Below, in pieces: positions 1 through 12,300 of a stretch of 64,000 nt of DNA. The stretch comes from Mesostigma viride. Taxonomy: Eukaryota > Streptophyta > Mesostigmatophyceae > Mesostigmatales > Mesostigmataceae. Within the stretch, counting starts at the first letter, position 1; each line of letters starts with the position of its first letter. A program made the translations under genes and the position numbers. Location: NCBI GenBank assembly GCA_009746045.1, contig RPFO01001063.1:62001-126000 (forward strand), in the 5' to 3' direction. The notes below the pieces were generated by a model. It was given only the letters and a program-made list of their open reading frames with translations, had not been told where the DNA came from and made no database searches.

Positions 1-62
1 GAGACTTACATGTCCGCTCCGCCACTTCTGACACTATGGCTTGTCGGCGACAAACATCAATG

Positions 63-435
63 AGACAACCAGCGCAGGCCAGAAACCTGGAGAATCCGGA
101 CCTTGGTAGCTCGAGCCTGCCGATATCTTATCCACGTTTTCGAGTCGTTTCAGGATGATGGATATGAATGCAGATGAAAATATGTAGCCTTGTTCATTGA
201 AATTATGGCTTGCTAACGCTAAAAGTGACTAGATATGACCTAGACGGTGGGGCCGAAAACAGCTTGCTTGATCAGGGCGTGTGTTTCGAGCCTAACTGGC
301 CGGGAGTGTCTAGTGGTGAGCACCATTGCTGCGATCGCTCTCCCACCATTTCAGAGGAAATATCCGCAAATGGAAAACCACCGAAAAGGTCTAGCTAGCC
401 ACTCACTACGTTAGCCATGCCATGTTTCCGGCGAT
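63..435 (+). repeat. Dispersed repeat, LINE-leader-like copy
   Basis: This stretch is closely matched in inverted orientation at 23800-24165. Its first ~130 bases (starting GAGACAACCAGCGCAGGCC) also recur at 484-565 (+), 34300 and 34515 (both minus). At 34300 the module leads into the start of a non-LTR ORF1 (33947, minus). I therefore infer that the family is a 5' leader or solo relic of that retrotransposon. The open frame inside it (210-398) is conserved between two copies only as repeat sequence. Confidence 0.6.
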
Positions 436-483
436 AAACATGCTCACAAACAATTGCACAAGGACACATGTAAAAATATCAAG

Positions 484-565
484 AAGACAACCAGCGCAGG
501 CCAGAAATCTAAAAGAATCTGGACCATGGTAGCTCGAGCCTGCTGAGACATTAAAAAGTCTGGCT
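484..565 (+). repeat. Partial second copy of the leader repeat
   Basis: It begins AAGACAACCAGCGCAGGCC and repeats the first ~80 bases of the element at 63, about 420 bases downstream in the same orientation. Tandem-like spacing of such modules is also seen at 34130-34515. Confidence 0.55.
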
Positions 566-2368
566 GGCTAGCGTTCAGCGAGACCTAGACGGTCTAGCTA
601 AAAACAACCTTGGATAAATACCTGTACATACAAGGGTGCAAGCTCCGGCGTCATTCTTGCAGTCTGTGCATTTCGCACTAATGAAAAAATTGCTAACAAT
701 CCCAGGCAGCTGCCCAGGACTGTCTGGATCTCCGCACAGTGAGACAACCACGTGGGTGCATTACCGTACTTACCGTTGGAAATGAATTCCGTTCCCACAA
801 GTACACAACGTTGGAACGCCATTACGCCATGCATGCGCCCAGGAATAGTTGTGTGATGAGGCGCCATGCAGGGCTGCATCCGGCAGTTTTAACCGATGTC
901 AAGAAAACATGCCGCGTAGAGCGGCACGAGCATACACATGCCAAAGTGCGCATTCGATATCCCTGCCACAAGGCTAGCAAATCGGGGGATAGGGGGTGCT
1001 GCGGTGAAAAGAAGCTTAGATGATCACACCAGAGTGACAATTGACAAATAGCGCTCCCACGGGACTTCTTTGATCAAATAATCGCTTGATGACTTTCTTC
1101 AATATAAAGGAGGCAGGTGTGTTGTGCTTCTAATAAATTTCGAAAATGGGGCCCAGGCGCGAAACCTTCACAGCTGAACGACATCAAAGAAAAAATTTAC
1201 AGCCCCAACCTTTATAAGAAGCCACTTGTCTGAGAAGAGCGCGCATTTACTGTAAACATGCCTAAATCATATTAACACAAGGAGGGATTTTGCCTCTTCT
1301 TGAGCTAATTCATCGTTGCCTTGACATAACGCGCCAAGCGTGAATGCCACATGGGGACCGCGACAACTTGAGCGTGGGGAACGAGGCCAGGATTGGGGAA
1401 TTTTACACCGATTGGAACCTAACACTAACCTCACACAATTGCTTTGATATCTCCGGACCACGGTTAAAAGGGGAATGGCAGAATGCGGGCTGCGGCCAGC
1501 CTTGTTGTTGTTGTTGTTGCCCACGCCGCACATGGGCAGCAGAGATTTGGAAAGGCCGAGGGCCAGGACACCTAACAGCGGCCACTGGCCAGCCTTACTG
1601 ATTTACGTGTGTTGCTGACTTGCTGGGGCATTTCTGCATGCGTATCAGTGTCATCATCACTAATCACTGTCATGTGTGTGCGCTCGCACTCGCGAAATCA
1701 TCTGGAAGGAAAATATTTGGCGCCAGAAAGCTTGCCGCATGCCGTCTCGCGACAACTCAACTCAACATGTATCTTCTTACTTGCTGAACTCTGATAGTTG
1801 GTGGTGCCAGACTAGAAAAGTGTGGAGGTAGTGACGTACTAGAGATTAAAATGTTTACGTACAATCTAAAACTCTACTCCTAGTGTACGCTTATGGGAAG
1901 ACTGATCATGAATTACGCGGCGTACGGATGCGTACAATTGGCACAATACCGTGCACCATTATCACGGTCCATTCCATGCCCACTGTGCCCACTTGTTTTC
2001 TCGCTGCCCCCAAGTAATCGACGAAATCGCAAACATGGTTTCCTACCCTCGTTGGGCAAGGATGTTCTGATTAACTTGCTTCCCCTTGACCGCATAAGTT
2101 GTCACGAGGGGGTCTTACGCCATCGTTCAATGCAGACAGACGATTGCCCCTTTTTCATCTGCAGGCCTTCATTTACCACAGCTGCGGACCGTTGCGCACG
2201 TGTGGGAGTTTTCATGTTCTTATACCTGTAATCGGCGTGTAAAATACTACCATCTTTGTCCGCTGTAAAAGATGTCGATAACTACTAACTCCCAGGACTT
2301 GCAAAGTCCGGCTGCCCTGCCTGGGATGATAATCCAATAGCAACAAATCTATTCCCGTGACGCATCCC
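566..2368. other. No recognised gene
   Basis: Only short open frames occur here and none resembles a known family. A short run of TTG repeats lies near 1502-1518. Promoter elements for the U-box gene may lie at the right end but I cannot point to one. Confidence 0.5.
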
Positions 2369-2827
2369 ATGGAACCGCCGGCGCAGTTTTTGTGCCCCAT
2401 CTCCCATGAATTAATGCAAGAACCTGTAATGCTGGTGGAAACCGGCCAGATATACGAAAGAAGCCTCATCGAACAGTGGTTTTCTCGCGGGAACGATACG
2501 GACCCGCTCAGCAATCGAACGGTCGCCGACCGGAAACTGGTTCCCGTCTTAGCTCTGCGGTCCCTCATCGAGGAATGGACCGAGCAACAGGAACGGCGAT
2601 GGGCCAAGCAGCTGAGCAGGCGTCAGCGTCTCGACGCAGTCAGCACTGGCTTGGGCGACAGCGCCCCGCGCGCAAGTCAGGAAGGGTTGGCGGCAGTACC
2701 GGCGGGGGCGCAGGTGGGGGACGGCGGTGCGCCAAGTCAGGGGGATGCCGAGGCGCTCCTTCAGGTAGGCTCTTCTCACACTGGCGAAGCAATCGATGCT
2801 GCGTACTGGGACCCTTGTGTGGCATAG
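2369..2827 (+). CDS. U-box domain protein, likely E3 ubiquitin ligase
   Basis: The 152-residue product carries a U-box near its N-terminus (about residues 3-75). Visible features are the opening FLCPISHELMQEPVML, then ETGQIYERSLIEQWF, and the closing LVPVLALRSLIEEW. The U-box is a RING-like fold without zinc that binds ubiquitin-conjugating enzymes. The CP.T position of many plant U-boxes reads DPLSN here. The remainder (about 76-152) is Ala/Gly/Gln-rich with no ARM repeats or kinase domain, so the protein is much shorter than typical plant PUB proteins. I start at the ATG at 2369, which places the domain directly at the N-terminus; no upstream in-frame ATG is evident. It ends with TAG. It lies 579 bases upstream of the CW exon on the same strand. 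It could be a single-exon gene or one exon of a longer one. Confidence 0.75.
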   Translation: MEPPAQFLCPISHELMQEPVMLVETGQIYERSLIEQWFSRGNDTDPLSNRTVADRKLVPVLALRSLIEEWTEQQERRWAKQLSRRQRLDAVSTGLGDSAPRASQEGLAAVPAGAQVGDGGAPSQGDAEALLQVGSSHTGEAIDAAYWDPCVA

Positions 2828-2994
2828 CTGCTGCTTGATTGGATGCTATATAGTATACTAGCACACAAGAGTACTGGATGCCTTGTAGCATTCCCCAGTA
2901 ATTCGTGCGACTGAGGGAGTGCCTGTTGAAGGCCGCACTAGCTGTGAACGCTTTGCAAGGCACACCCACAATTTATGCTAAGCTGTAAACAGTG

Positions 2995-3200
2995 ACTGAG
3001 GGAATGAGCGCGCGTGTTTGGTGGTTGACGAGGTTTGGTTGGGTAGTTGGTCGGTTGGTTGGGCGGGTGGCTAGGTGGCTGGGGGTGGGGTGGCTGGGGG
3101 GTGGGGAGGGACAGGGGGCTTGGTTGGGGAAGTGGAAAGGGGGGGGGCGGGGCGGGCGGGGGGGCGGGTGCTCGGGCGTTGTTGTTGGTTTGTTGGTGTT
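2995..3200 (+). repeat. G/T-rich low-complexity tract
   Basis: Repeated GGTTGG and GGGTGG words and long G runs. Any open frame here is compositional. Confidence 0.6.
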
Positions 3201-3406
3201 TCATCAACCTGCCTTATCCTATCTTATGATATATAACTTATGATATATAACCCGCCTTATCAACCCGCCTTATCCTGCTATGTGCGTGCATGCATGTTTC
3301 CCTCCCACATGCCCGCTTCCCTTCCCCTTTCCCATCCTCTCCAAGGTCCGCTTCTACTTCCTCCCTGCCTCCCTCCCATGCACGCCCGACCCACCCAACC
3401 CACCCC

Positions 3407-3846
3407 ATGGCGCAGGGGCCTCGGCTGTTAGTCACCCCACCAGTGGGTGACCCAGCTGTTAAGGCAAAAATGAAGGAGCTAAAGGCAGAACTGAGGATGC
3501 TGAAGAGGCTGAAGAGCCTTGCTGCACTCGAGGATGGGGCAGGCGCGAGCAACTCCAGAGATGGAAGAGGCCTAGCAGACCTGAGGAGGGTGGATGCTAG
3601 CGTCAACAAAGGGAAAGGCAGTCAGGCGCCAACGGGGGCGGCTGCTAGCGCGGCTGGGGCAGCGACACCTGCAGGATTGAGGCACGGTACAGATGCCAGC
3701 ACATCCGTAGCTGCAGCTCCCCTTTTCCCACTACTGGTGGACGAGCTGTGGACTCAATGCGATGCATGCGCCAAGTGGCGGCCGCTGCCTCCGTGTGCGG
3801 CGATGCCAGAAGTGGACAAGTGGTCCTGCCACCAGTATGAGTACCT
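3407..3846 (+). CDS. CW-type zinc-finger protein, exon with first half of the CW domain
   Basis: The frame starting at the ATG at 3407 encodes a coiled-coil-like Lys/Leu/Glu segment (about 15-45), then a Gly/Ala-rich disordered stretch. It ends in the first half of a CW domain: ELWTQCDACAKWRPLP followed by DKWSCHQYEYL. CW domains bind methylated histone H3K4 through conserved Trp residues and one zinc ion held by four Cys. Three of those Cys are in this exon. The exon ends before GTGAGT (3847). Joining it in phase to the exon at 14999 supplies the fourth Cys. The codon is split CT|C, giving YLPGLHINQCSVSE. The true 5' end may be this ATG or an upstream splice acceptor (GCGCAG at 3410-3415 is possible). 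The domain implies a nuclear chromatin reader; the rest of the protein is not recognised. Confidence 0.7.
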
Positions 3847-4080
3847 GTGAGTGCTTGCATTTGCATGGCAAGGATAAATGATGGTAGTCATGTTAGGGGC
3901 GCTGGGATCACTATAGACGCTAGGGATTCAAGTGCTTTCAAACCAAAGATACGCGTATGGGAAGGGAGGGGAGGGTTCACTGGCCGGGAAGATTAACTCT
4001 AATGGATGAGGATAGTGGGGTATGTGATGTTACCTATGAGTGCCACCACCCGGATCATGCATCCAAATTAAAGCCAGAAT

Positions 4081-4405
4081 ATAAATAGCTAATGAGGGTG
4101 GTTGCCCTATGGCTTCGCGAGGCAAACCCTTTTGGTTGGATTAGTATAAATAGCTTATGTGGGTGGTTGCCCTATGGCTTCGCGAGGCAACCCCTTTTGG
4201 TTGGATTAGTGTAAATAGCTTATGTGGGTGGTTGCCCTATGGCTTCGCGAGGCAAACCCATTTGGTTGGATTAGTATAAATAGCTTATGTGGGTGGTTGC
4301 CCTATGGCTTCGCGAGGCAACCCCTTTTGGTTGGATTAGTATAAATAGCTTATGTGGGTGGTTGCCCTATGGCTTCGCGAGGCAACCCCTTTTGGTTGGA
4401 TCAGG
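4081..4405 (+). repeat. 65-bp tandem repeat, 5 copies
   Basis: Units begin near 4081, 4146, 4211, 4276 and 4341. Each contains GGTTGCCCTATGGCTTCGCG followed by AGGCAA and a TTGGTTGGATTAG end. The TTGCC and GGCAA parts can pair around GCTTCGC. Related single units occur at 15593, 15687 and 16432. Confidence 0.85.
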
Positions 4406-4420
4406 AAAATGCTGTGTGCG

Positions 4421-4640
4421 TGTGCATGCCTGTTGTGCGTGCCCGCACCTGCATGGCCAGGAATAGGGTGATTGCGTGCGGGTGCATGCCTGTGCGTGCC
4501 CGCACCTGCATGGCCAGGAATAGGGTGATTGCGTGCGGGTGCATGCCTGTGCGTGCCCGCACCTGCATGGCCAGGAATAGGGTGATTGCGTGCGGGTGCA
4601 TGCCTGTGCGTGCCCGCACCTGCATGGCCAGGAATACGGT
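4421..4640 (+). repeat. 57-bp tandem repeat, 4 copies
   Basis: The word GCCCGCACCTGCATGGCCAG recurs at 4441, 4498, 4555 and 4612. A flanking sequence starting GTGCCAGCGCGGGTATCTC then appears at about 4647 and again at about 4735. Confidence 0.85.
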
Positions 4641-4910
4641 GACGGTGCCAGCGCGGGTATCTCTTAGTGCTCCATCTGGGTGGCCAGGATTAGCAGTTCC
4701 TAATCGGGATAATAAATCATGATATAGTAGTACGTGCCAGCGCGGGTATCTCTTAGTGCTCCATCTGAGCCGATTAATCAAGGAACGCGCGTGTAGGAGT
4801 TTACAGGAGGTACAAAGGCCGTCCCATGGAGTACCAGTTCAGGTACTGTCAACCCCTAATACACGAGGGGCTTACCCAGTGGCCCAGAACTATCGTGCAT
4901 GGGGATCGTG

Positions 4911-5286
4911 CATGCTGCATGCTTCTGCTCTTCTATTCGCTTATCTGTACGTACTTTGATCGTGCATGCTTGTGCTCTTCTACCCGCTTATCTGTACGTA
5001 CTTTGATCGTGCATGCTTCTGCTCTTCTACCCGCTTATCTGTACGTACTTTGATCGTGCATGCTTGTGCTCTTCTACCCGCTTATCTGTACGTACTTTGA
5101 TCGTGCATGCTTGTGCTCTTCTACCCGCTTATCTGTACGTACTTTGATCGTGCATGCTTGTGCTCTTCTACCCGCTTATCTGTACGTACTTTGATCGTGC
5201 ATGCTTGTGCTCTTCTACCCGCTTATCTGTACGTACTTTGATCGTGCATGCTTGTGCTCTTCTACCCGCTTATCTGTACGTACTTT
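4911..5286 (+). repeat. 47-bp tandem repeat, about 7-8 copies
   Basis: The word GATCGTGCATGCTTGTGCTC recurs every 47 bases from 4958 to 5240, each unit ending TATCTGTACGTACTTT. The first unit, at 4911, is diverged. Confidence 0.88.
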
Positions 5287-6150
5287 TTTGTTTTTCATCT
5301 CTTGGTTATGAGTGATCACACACGGTTGTTGTTTTGAGGATGGGTGACTAGACACTGTCAAAACTCGTTCTGTTATCAATCCTGCTTCTTGTGTAATAGC
5401 ATTGCATTTCCCTTTTTCCTCGTCTGGTGTACCAGCTTGCTCGCTGCTCGTCGCATTATTTGTTTGGTTTCTGCTCTTTTCACCTTGTGCGTATAAAAAC
5501 AACAAGCGCCCCTGTTACCATTTAATGTAGTACTAAATCATGTTATTCGTGCATACGCAGTGTTGAATAACATTTGTGTTAGTGTTTGATAGATAGCTAT
5601 TTGTTGAGCTTAAGGGTTTTTTCGTTAACTAAAGCGTTTCTGTGCGCGACGGGACGTATGCTAGGCCAGGCCATACAGGGCCTACTCTATAGGGCGGTCA
5701 TGCAGCGGGGGTCACATGGACGTAGCTGATGTCACCACATTAGCCGTAGTAGCTCGCTGATGTCACCACATTAGCTCGGTGATGTCACCATATTAGCTCA
5801 TTGTTGTCACGTTAGCGATGGCAGAGTCTTTGATTATTCCATCGCGTGGCTGCGTGCACCCGGCATGCCAGCGATGGATTTCTTGGAGCGAGTTGGACAC
5901 CGTCCAAGGGCTAAGTTTCCGAGGGGATGTCTCCATGTTGCCCTGTTGCATGGGCATCGACAGGTCCTACAGGTTACTTCTTACAGAATTCCCTACCTGG
6001 TGGTGGCGACTCTTTAGCGTGACGTCTTGCATGGTTTTTTATGTAATGCCATGCTTGGCCCTCATGGAACGGCCGCGAATGGATTTTGCTGCTTTCGATA
6101 GAATTTTGTTTTATTTTGTCCCACCAGCCGGATCAAAGCACGAAGCCAAT
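5287..6150. other. No recognised gene; short repeat inside
   Basis: About four short imperfect repeats of CTGATGTCACCACATTAGC lie at 5721-5815. An open frame at 5818-6153 has no recognisable domain. Confidence 0.5.
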
Positions 6151-6775
6151 TAAGACCCGGTTTATACGGATTTTTATTAAAACTGGCGGGAGAGAACGGA
6201 CGGTGCGATCGATGGGGTTTCTTCATCGACAGTCCCGAAGCCTGGTCGCTTTTAATAAAACGGTGTGCACCTCCGGAAGGGTCTGTTAAAATTTTATGTG
6301 GGTGGCTTGGCCAAATAAAAGTTTAAATAGGCGGGAAAAGTGGCCTGCCAGCGGCAACAAACCTGCCAGCGATGTGGGAGAACACGCCGTAACCTGCAAC
6401 CATCGCCGCAACTTTTGCCTGTTTGCAAACGAAATCGCCATATCACGAACAAGCTAAGCAAACACGATGTCTCGCCAGTCGTCCTTGTTGCGAAAGTCAG
6501 TTGAGGACAAGCTTTACAGGGAGGACATAGAAGACTTGCAAGATTTGGCGATGATGTCCACACCGCGACCCGGAAAGCAGGCAAGGTACATTTCTCCGGG
6601 CGTGGTAACGTTTTGCTTTCCCTACCCCAGCCGAGCCGGATCGCCACGAGCGAGAAATGAAAAACGCCCGCAACTCAGCCTCGCTAAGCAGCTAGATGAC
6701 ATGAAGGAAAGGGAGTTCAGGATGCGGTACAAGATTACCAAAGACAGGTTTCAGGCGGTCGCGGAGAGCATGCGG
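6151..6775 (+). mobile_element. Truncated PIF/Harbinger left end
   Basis: The TIR starts GACCCGGTTTATACGG at 6154 and is preceded by TTAA. The same TIR, as GGCCCGGTTTATA, occurs at 7002 and inverted at 14574-14586. The region from about 6220 matches 7550-8145. It includes the first ~100 codons of a transposase (6467-6775), after which homology stops abruptly. This is a left terminus truncated inside the transposase, or the outer left end of a rearranged element. Confidence 0.65.
6467..6775 (+). pseudogene. Harbinger transposase N-terminal fragment
   Basis: The first ~100 codons are nearly identical to the transposase starting at 7840 (both begin MSRQSSLLRKSVE and share KITKDRFQAVAE). The frame then runs into unrelated sequence and lacks the catalytic domain. 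It is a fragment and not a working gene. Confidence 0.75.
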
Positions 6776-7249
6776 TTCCTACCATATCGACATTGCTGGA
6801 AAAGTCGCATAATCCCGCCTTGGCAGCGAGCGAGTTCGCAGCTCCGTTCGAGCCTTCCCGGCCACCATCTGTGCGTATGGCAGAGCTGAGAGCACTGTGC
6901 AAGGTCAAGGTCTTTCACTTTTCGTCGTTGAACTTCAACGGTAACACCCGCGCAACCACAGGGAGCATGGCTCGCAAAATTTGAAGTCTCGAACTAGCTA
7001 AGGCCCGGTTTATAAGGAATTTTACTAAAACCTTGGCCGGCCGTTTTATTAAAACTTGGCTGGCCCGAAGGGTTTGGCCGGTCTTTATGATCATTGACCT
7101 TAAAGGACGAAGATATTTCTCCCGCCAAGAAACATACACGTGTCAGTTCGCTAGAGGGCACCCGACCAGCCTGGCATGAAGGCACCCGACCAGGCATTAA
7201 CTGAGGTGAAACAAAGGAACCCCACGGCGGACCAAGAAAAAAGTCTCGA

Positions 7250-7548
7250 CCATGGCGGAACAAGAAGGGGCAGATGGCCCACTTTTGCCTGACGCTACAA
7301 GTTGTAGTTGCGGACAGAAATAAACCAGACTACCGAGGTGGACTATGGATCACACTGGGCGTATGGCCCATTGCATTGCAGATGAAAGCATCCGACCACA
7401 GTGGTCCCACTTTGCTGGGGGGAGCGACAGGCAGACTCTCGATGACAAGGATCAAAGGGCCCAATTTTGTGACGCGCTGGCAACCCTCTTCTGCGACCAC
7501 GACTTCCAACCCACTGCCGAGCAGTTTTCTGAACCGGGCGTGAACTGA
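7250..7548 (+). pseudogene. Fragment of Harbinger second ORF
   Basis: This matches the start of the minus-strand protein at 14336 (MAEQEGADGPLLP, then MDHTGRMAHCIADESIRPQW). It has a TAA soon after the shared GQK. From 7345 it reads through FCDALATLFCDHDFQPTAEQ, which is the frame disrupted in the 14336 copy by two extra bases. It ends at the junction to the transposase leader. Confidence 0.65.
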
Positions 7549-7839
7549 TGGGTTTTCTTCATCGACGGTCCCGAGCCTCGTCGCTTTTAATAAAAACGGG
7601 CCACTTTTAATAAAACGGTGTGCACCTCCGGAAGGGTCTGTTAAAATTTTATGTGGGTGGCTTGGCCAAATAAAAGTTTAAATAGGCGGGAAAAGTGGCC
7701 TGCCAGCGGCAACAAAACTGCCAGCGGCAACAAACCTGCCAGCGATGTGGGAGAACACGCCGTAGCCTGCAACCATCGCCGCAACTTTTGCCTGTTTGCA
7801 AACGAAATCGCCATATCACGAACAAGCTAAGCAAACACG

Positions 7840-9202
7840 ATGTCTCGCCAGTCGTCCCTGTTGCGAAAGTCAGTTGAGGAAGAGATTGACAGGGAGGACA
7901 CAGAAGACTTGCAAGATTTTGCGATGATGTCCACACCGCGACCCGGAAAGCAGGCAAGGTACATTTCTCCGGGCGTGGTAACGTTTTGTTTTCCCCACCC
8001 CAGCCGAGCCGGATCGCCACGAGCGAGAAATGAAAAACGCCCGCGACTTAGCCTCGCTAAGCAGCTAGATGACATGAAGGAAAGGGAGTTCAGGATGCGG
8101 TACAAGATTACCAAAGACAGGTTTCAGGCGGTCGCGGAGAGAATGCGGGAATGCGGCTTGGAACCAAACCATGTGAAAGCGGCAAACAGCCGTGGATCAC
8201 GGCTTACCTGCGAAATGAAGCTCGCTGCGTTTGTGCGATGGGCTGCAGGTGGCAGGTAAATTTATTGCGATTCAGCAATTAATCCAAAGTCCGTTAAATC
8301 GAAACAAATCAGGTCCGGCGCATTAATAACCAGTTTGTGCTGGTTGTACCCTGTGCAGGCACATCGACATCATGGACGTACATGGTCTCTCCAAGCCGAC
8401 TTTCTACACCGCTGTGTGGGAGGTCGTAGATTTTGTCAAAGACAATCACCACCTGGACTTCCCGACCGCTGATGATGACGGAGGCTTGTCAAGTTTGGCA
8501 AATGGCTTCGACACAATGACGAGAGGAGTTGTTGAAGGCTGTGTTGGTGCCGTCGATGGAGTTGCCATCGAAATAGAGAAGCCATCACAAAAGGAAGTTG
8601 TCAATCCACAACATTATTACAATCGCAAAGGGTTTTATGCTCTCGTTTTGCAAGCCATATGCGATTCTAGTTGCAAGTCCTTGTATGGATCGATGAAGTG
8701 CAGAGGCAGTACCCATGACAGCGCCGCCTTCCAATGCTCTTCTTTGCACAAGGCATCATGCGAAAAGGGCTTGCCCGATGGGCTTTTTTTAGTTGGAGAT
8801 GAAGCATACATCATCAAGCCCTGGTTTGTCACCCCTTACCCTGGAAGGGATCTGCCTGTGCAAGAAGATGCATGTACTTACTACATTTCGCTGTGCAGGC
8901 AGGTTATAGAACGTGCGTTTGGAATCCTTATCGCACGCTTTGGCATTCTTCACCGTGCATTACCGTGCCAATTCAGGCATGCTTCACGACTAATAGGTGC
9001 ACTTATTCGTGTGCACAATCGGTGCATCGATGATAGGTTTATTCGAGCGGAGGTGGATCCCGCCCTTGATCAAAGGAAGGGGGATTGGCCTTTGCCTCAT
9101 TTTCAAGATAGTTGTGCAGTAGCCGACGATGGGCTGCGTGCGGCTCAAGGCGCGGCTATAAGGAGGACCGCATCACACGTGATGCCCTCCGTAATTCAAT
9201 AG
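7840..9202 (+). CDS. PIF/Harbinger transposase (DDE), two exons
   Basis: The model is join(7840..8255, 8359..9202), 419 residues, with a 103-bp GT-AG intron (GTAAAT ... TGTGCAG) that keeps phase. The C-terminal half is a HARBI1-type DDE nuclease. Candidate catalytic residues are D205 in GAVDGVAIEI, D259 in GSTHDSAAFQ and E323 in QVIERAFGILIARFG; HYYNRKGFYALVLQAICD and LVGDEAYI are also family-typical. The N-terminal half (KITKDRFQAVAERM ... KLAAFVRWAAGGR) corresponds to the helix-turn-helix region before the nuclease. The enzyme would excise and reinsert DNA between the TIRs. The open frame and all three acidic residues are intact, so it could be active. It ends with TAG. It converges on the second gene of the same element. 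Confidence 0.85.
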
Positions 9203-9380
9203 CAAAAATGGGATGGGTGCGGCCGTCCCACTCGATGTGGGGACGTAGTAAGATGATCAAAGTAAGACTATCAAGGAGGTATAATTTTATAAATACAATT
9301 ATTCCTCGAAGATCATAGTGGTGCATGTATATATACTTGTTCGAAGGTCCATTGGATATCTATATAATTACTTCAATTAA

Positions 9381-12300
9381 GTTGCTTTGCTTTGCTTGCT
9401 TTGCTTTGCTTTGCTTTGCTTTGCTTTGCTTTGCTTTGCTTTGCTTTGCTTTGCTTTGCTTTGCTTTGCTTTGCTTTGCTTTGCTTTGCTTTGCTTTGCT
9501 TTGCTTTGCTTTGCTTTGCTTTGCTTTGCTTTGCTTTGCTTTGCTTTGCTTTGCTTTGCTTTGCTTTGCTTTGCTTTGCTTTGCTTTGCTTTGCTTTGCT
9601 TTGCTTTGCTTTGCTTTGCTTTGCTTTGCTTTGCTTTGCTTTGCTTTGCTTTGCTTTGCTTTGCTTTGCTTTGCTTTGCTTTGCTTTGCTTTGCTTTGCT
9701 TTGCTTTGCTTTGCTTTGCTTTGCTTTGCTTTGCTTTGCTTTGCTTTGCTTTGCTTTGCTTTGCTTTGCTTTGCTTTGCTTTGCTTTGCTTTGCTTTGCT
9801 TTGCTTTGCTTTGCTTTGCTTTGCTTTGCTTTGCTTTGCTTTGCTTTGCTTTGCTTTGCTTTGCTTTGCTTTGCTTTGCTTTGCTTTGCTTGGCTTGGCT
9901 TGGCTTGGCTTGGCTTGGCTTGGCTTGGCTTGGCTTGGCTTGGCTTGGCTTGGCTTGGCTTGGCTTGGCTTGGCTTGGCTTGGCTTGGCTTGGCTTGGCT
10001 TGGCTTGGCTTGGCTTGGCTTGGCTTGGCTTGGCTTGGCTTGGCTTGGCTTGGCTTGGCTTGGCTTGGCTTGGCTTGGCTTGGCTTGGCTTGGCTTGGCT
10101 TGGCTTGGCTTGGCTTGGCTTGGCTTGGCTTGGCTTGGCTTGGCTTGGCTTGGCTTGGCTTGGCTTGGCTTGGCTTGGCTTGGCTTGGCTTGGCTTGGCT
10201 TGGCTTGGCTTGGCTTGGCTTGGCTTGGCTTGGCTTGGCTTGGCTTGGCTTGGCTTGGCTTGGCTTGGCTTGGCTTGGCTTGGCTTGGCTTGGCTTGGCT
10301 TGGCTTGGCTTGGCTTGGCTTGGCTTGGCTTGGCTTGGCTTGGCTTGGCTTGGCTTGGCTTGGCTTGGCTTGGCTTGGCTTGGCTTGGCTTGGCTTGGCT
10401 TGGCTTGGCTTGGCTTGGCTTGGCTTGGCTTGGCTTGGCTTGGCTTGGCTTGGCTTGGCTTGGCTTGGCTTGGCTTGGCTTGGCTTGGCTTGGCTTGGCT
10501 TGGCTTGGCTTGGCTTGGCTTGGCTTGGCTTGGCTTGGCTTGGCTTGGCTTGGCTTGGCTTGGCTTGGCTTGGCTTGGCTTGGCTTGGCTTGGCTTGGCT
10601 TGGCTTGGCTTGGCTTGGCTTGGCTTGGCTTGGCTTGGCTTGGCTTGGCTTGGCTTGGCTTGGCTTGGCTTGGCTTGGCTTGGCTTGGCTTGGCTTGGCT
10701 TGGCTTGGCTTGGCTTGGCTTGGCTTGGCTTGGCTTGGCTTGGCTTGGCTTGGCTTGGCTTGGCTTGGCTTGGCTTGGCTTGGCTTGGCTTGGCTTGGCT
10801 TGGCTTGGCTTGGCTTGGCTTGGCTTGGCTTGGCTTGGCTTGGCTTGGCTTGGCTTGGCTTGGCTTGGCTTGGCTTGGCTTGGCTTGGCTTGGCTTGGCT
10901 TGGCTTGGCTTGGCTTGGCTTGGCTTGGCTTGGCTTGGCTTGGCTTGGCTTGGCTTGGCTTGGCTTGGCTTGGCTTGGCTTGGCTTGGCTTGGCTTGGCT
11001 TGGCTTGGCTTGGCTTGGCTTGGCTTGGCTTGGCTTGGCTTGGCTTGGCTTGGCTTGGCTTGGCTTGGCTTGGCTTGGCTTGGCTTGGCTTGGCTTGGCT
11101 TGGCTTGGCTTGGCTTGGCTTGGCTTGGCTTGGCTTGGCTTGGCTTGGCTTGGCTTGGCTTGGCTTGGCTTGGCTTGGCTTGGCTTGGCTTGGCTTGGCT
11201 TGGCTTGGCTTGGCTTGGCTTGGCTTGGCTTGGCTTGGCTTGGCTTGGCTTGGCTTGGCTTGGCTTGGCTTGGCTTGGCTTGGCTTGGCTTGGCTTGGCT
11301 TGGCTTGGCTTGGCTTGGCTTGGCTTGGCTTGGCTTGGCTTGGCTTGGCTTGGCTTGGCTTGGCTTGGCTTGGCTTGGCTTGGCTTGGCTTGGCTTGGCT
11401 TGGCTTGGCTTGGCTTGGCTTGGCTTGGCTTGGCTTGGCTTGGCTTGGCTTGGCTTGGCTTGGCTTGGCTTGGCTTGGCTTGGCTTGGCTTGGCTTGGCT
11501 TGGCTTGGCTTGGCTTGGCTTGGCTTGGCTTGGCTTGGCTTGGCTTGGCTTGGCTTGGCTTGGCTTGGCTTGGCTTGGCTTGGCTTGGCTTGGCTTGGCT
11601 TGGCTTGGCTTGGCTTGGCTTGGCTTGGCTTGGCTTGGCTTGGCTTGGCTTGGCTTGGCTTGGCTTGGCTTGGCTTGGCTTGGCTTGGCTTGGCTTGGCT
11701 TGGCTTGGCTTGGCTTGGCTTGGCTTGGCTTGGCTTGGCTTGGCTTGGCTTGGCTTGGCTTGGCTTGGCTTGGCTTGGCTTGGCTTGGCTTGGCTTGGCT
11801 TGGCTTGGCTTGGCTTGGCTTGGCTTGGCTTGGCTTGGCTTGGCTTGGCTTGGCTTGGCTTGGCTTGGCTTGGCTTGGCTTGGCTTGGCTTGGCTTGGCT
11901 TGGCTTGGCTTGGCTTGGCTTGGCTTGGCTTGGCTTGGCTTGGCTTGGCTTGGCTTGGCTTGGCTTGGCTTGGCTTGGCTTGGCTTGGCTTGGCTTGGCT
12001 TGGCTTGGCTTGGCTTGGCTTGGCTTGGCTTGGCTTGGCTTGGCTTGGCTTGGCTTGGCTTGGCTTGGCTTGGCTTGGCTTGGCTTGGCTTGGCTTGGCT
12101 TGGCTTGGCTTGGCTTGGCTTGGCTTGGCTTGGCTTGGCTTGGCTTGGCTTGGCTTGGCTTGGCTTGGCTTGGCTTGGCTTGGCTTGGCTTGGCTTGGCT
12201 TGGCTTGGCTTGGCTTGGCTTGGCTTGGCTTGGCTTGGCTTGGCTTGGCTTGGCTTGGCTTGGCTTGGCTTGGCTTGGCTTGGCTTGGCTTGGCTTGGCT

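Noticed and set aside
4081-5286. Regularly spaced repeats resembling a CRISPR array
   Set aside because: The units are contiguous minisatellites with no unique spacers, in a eukaryotic intron.
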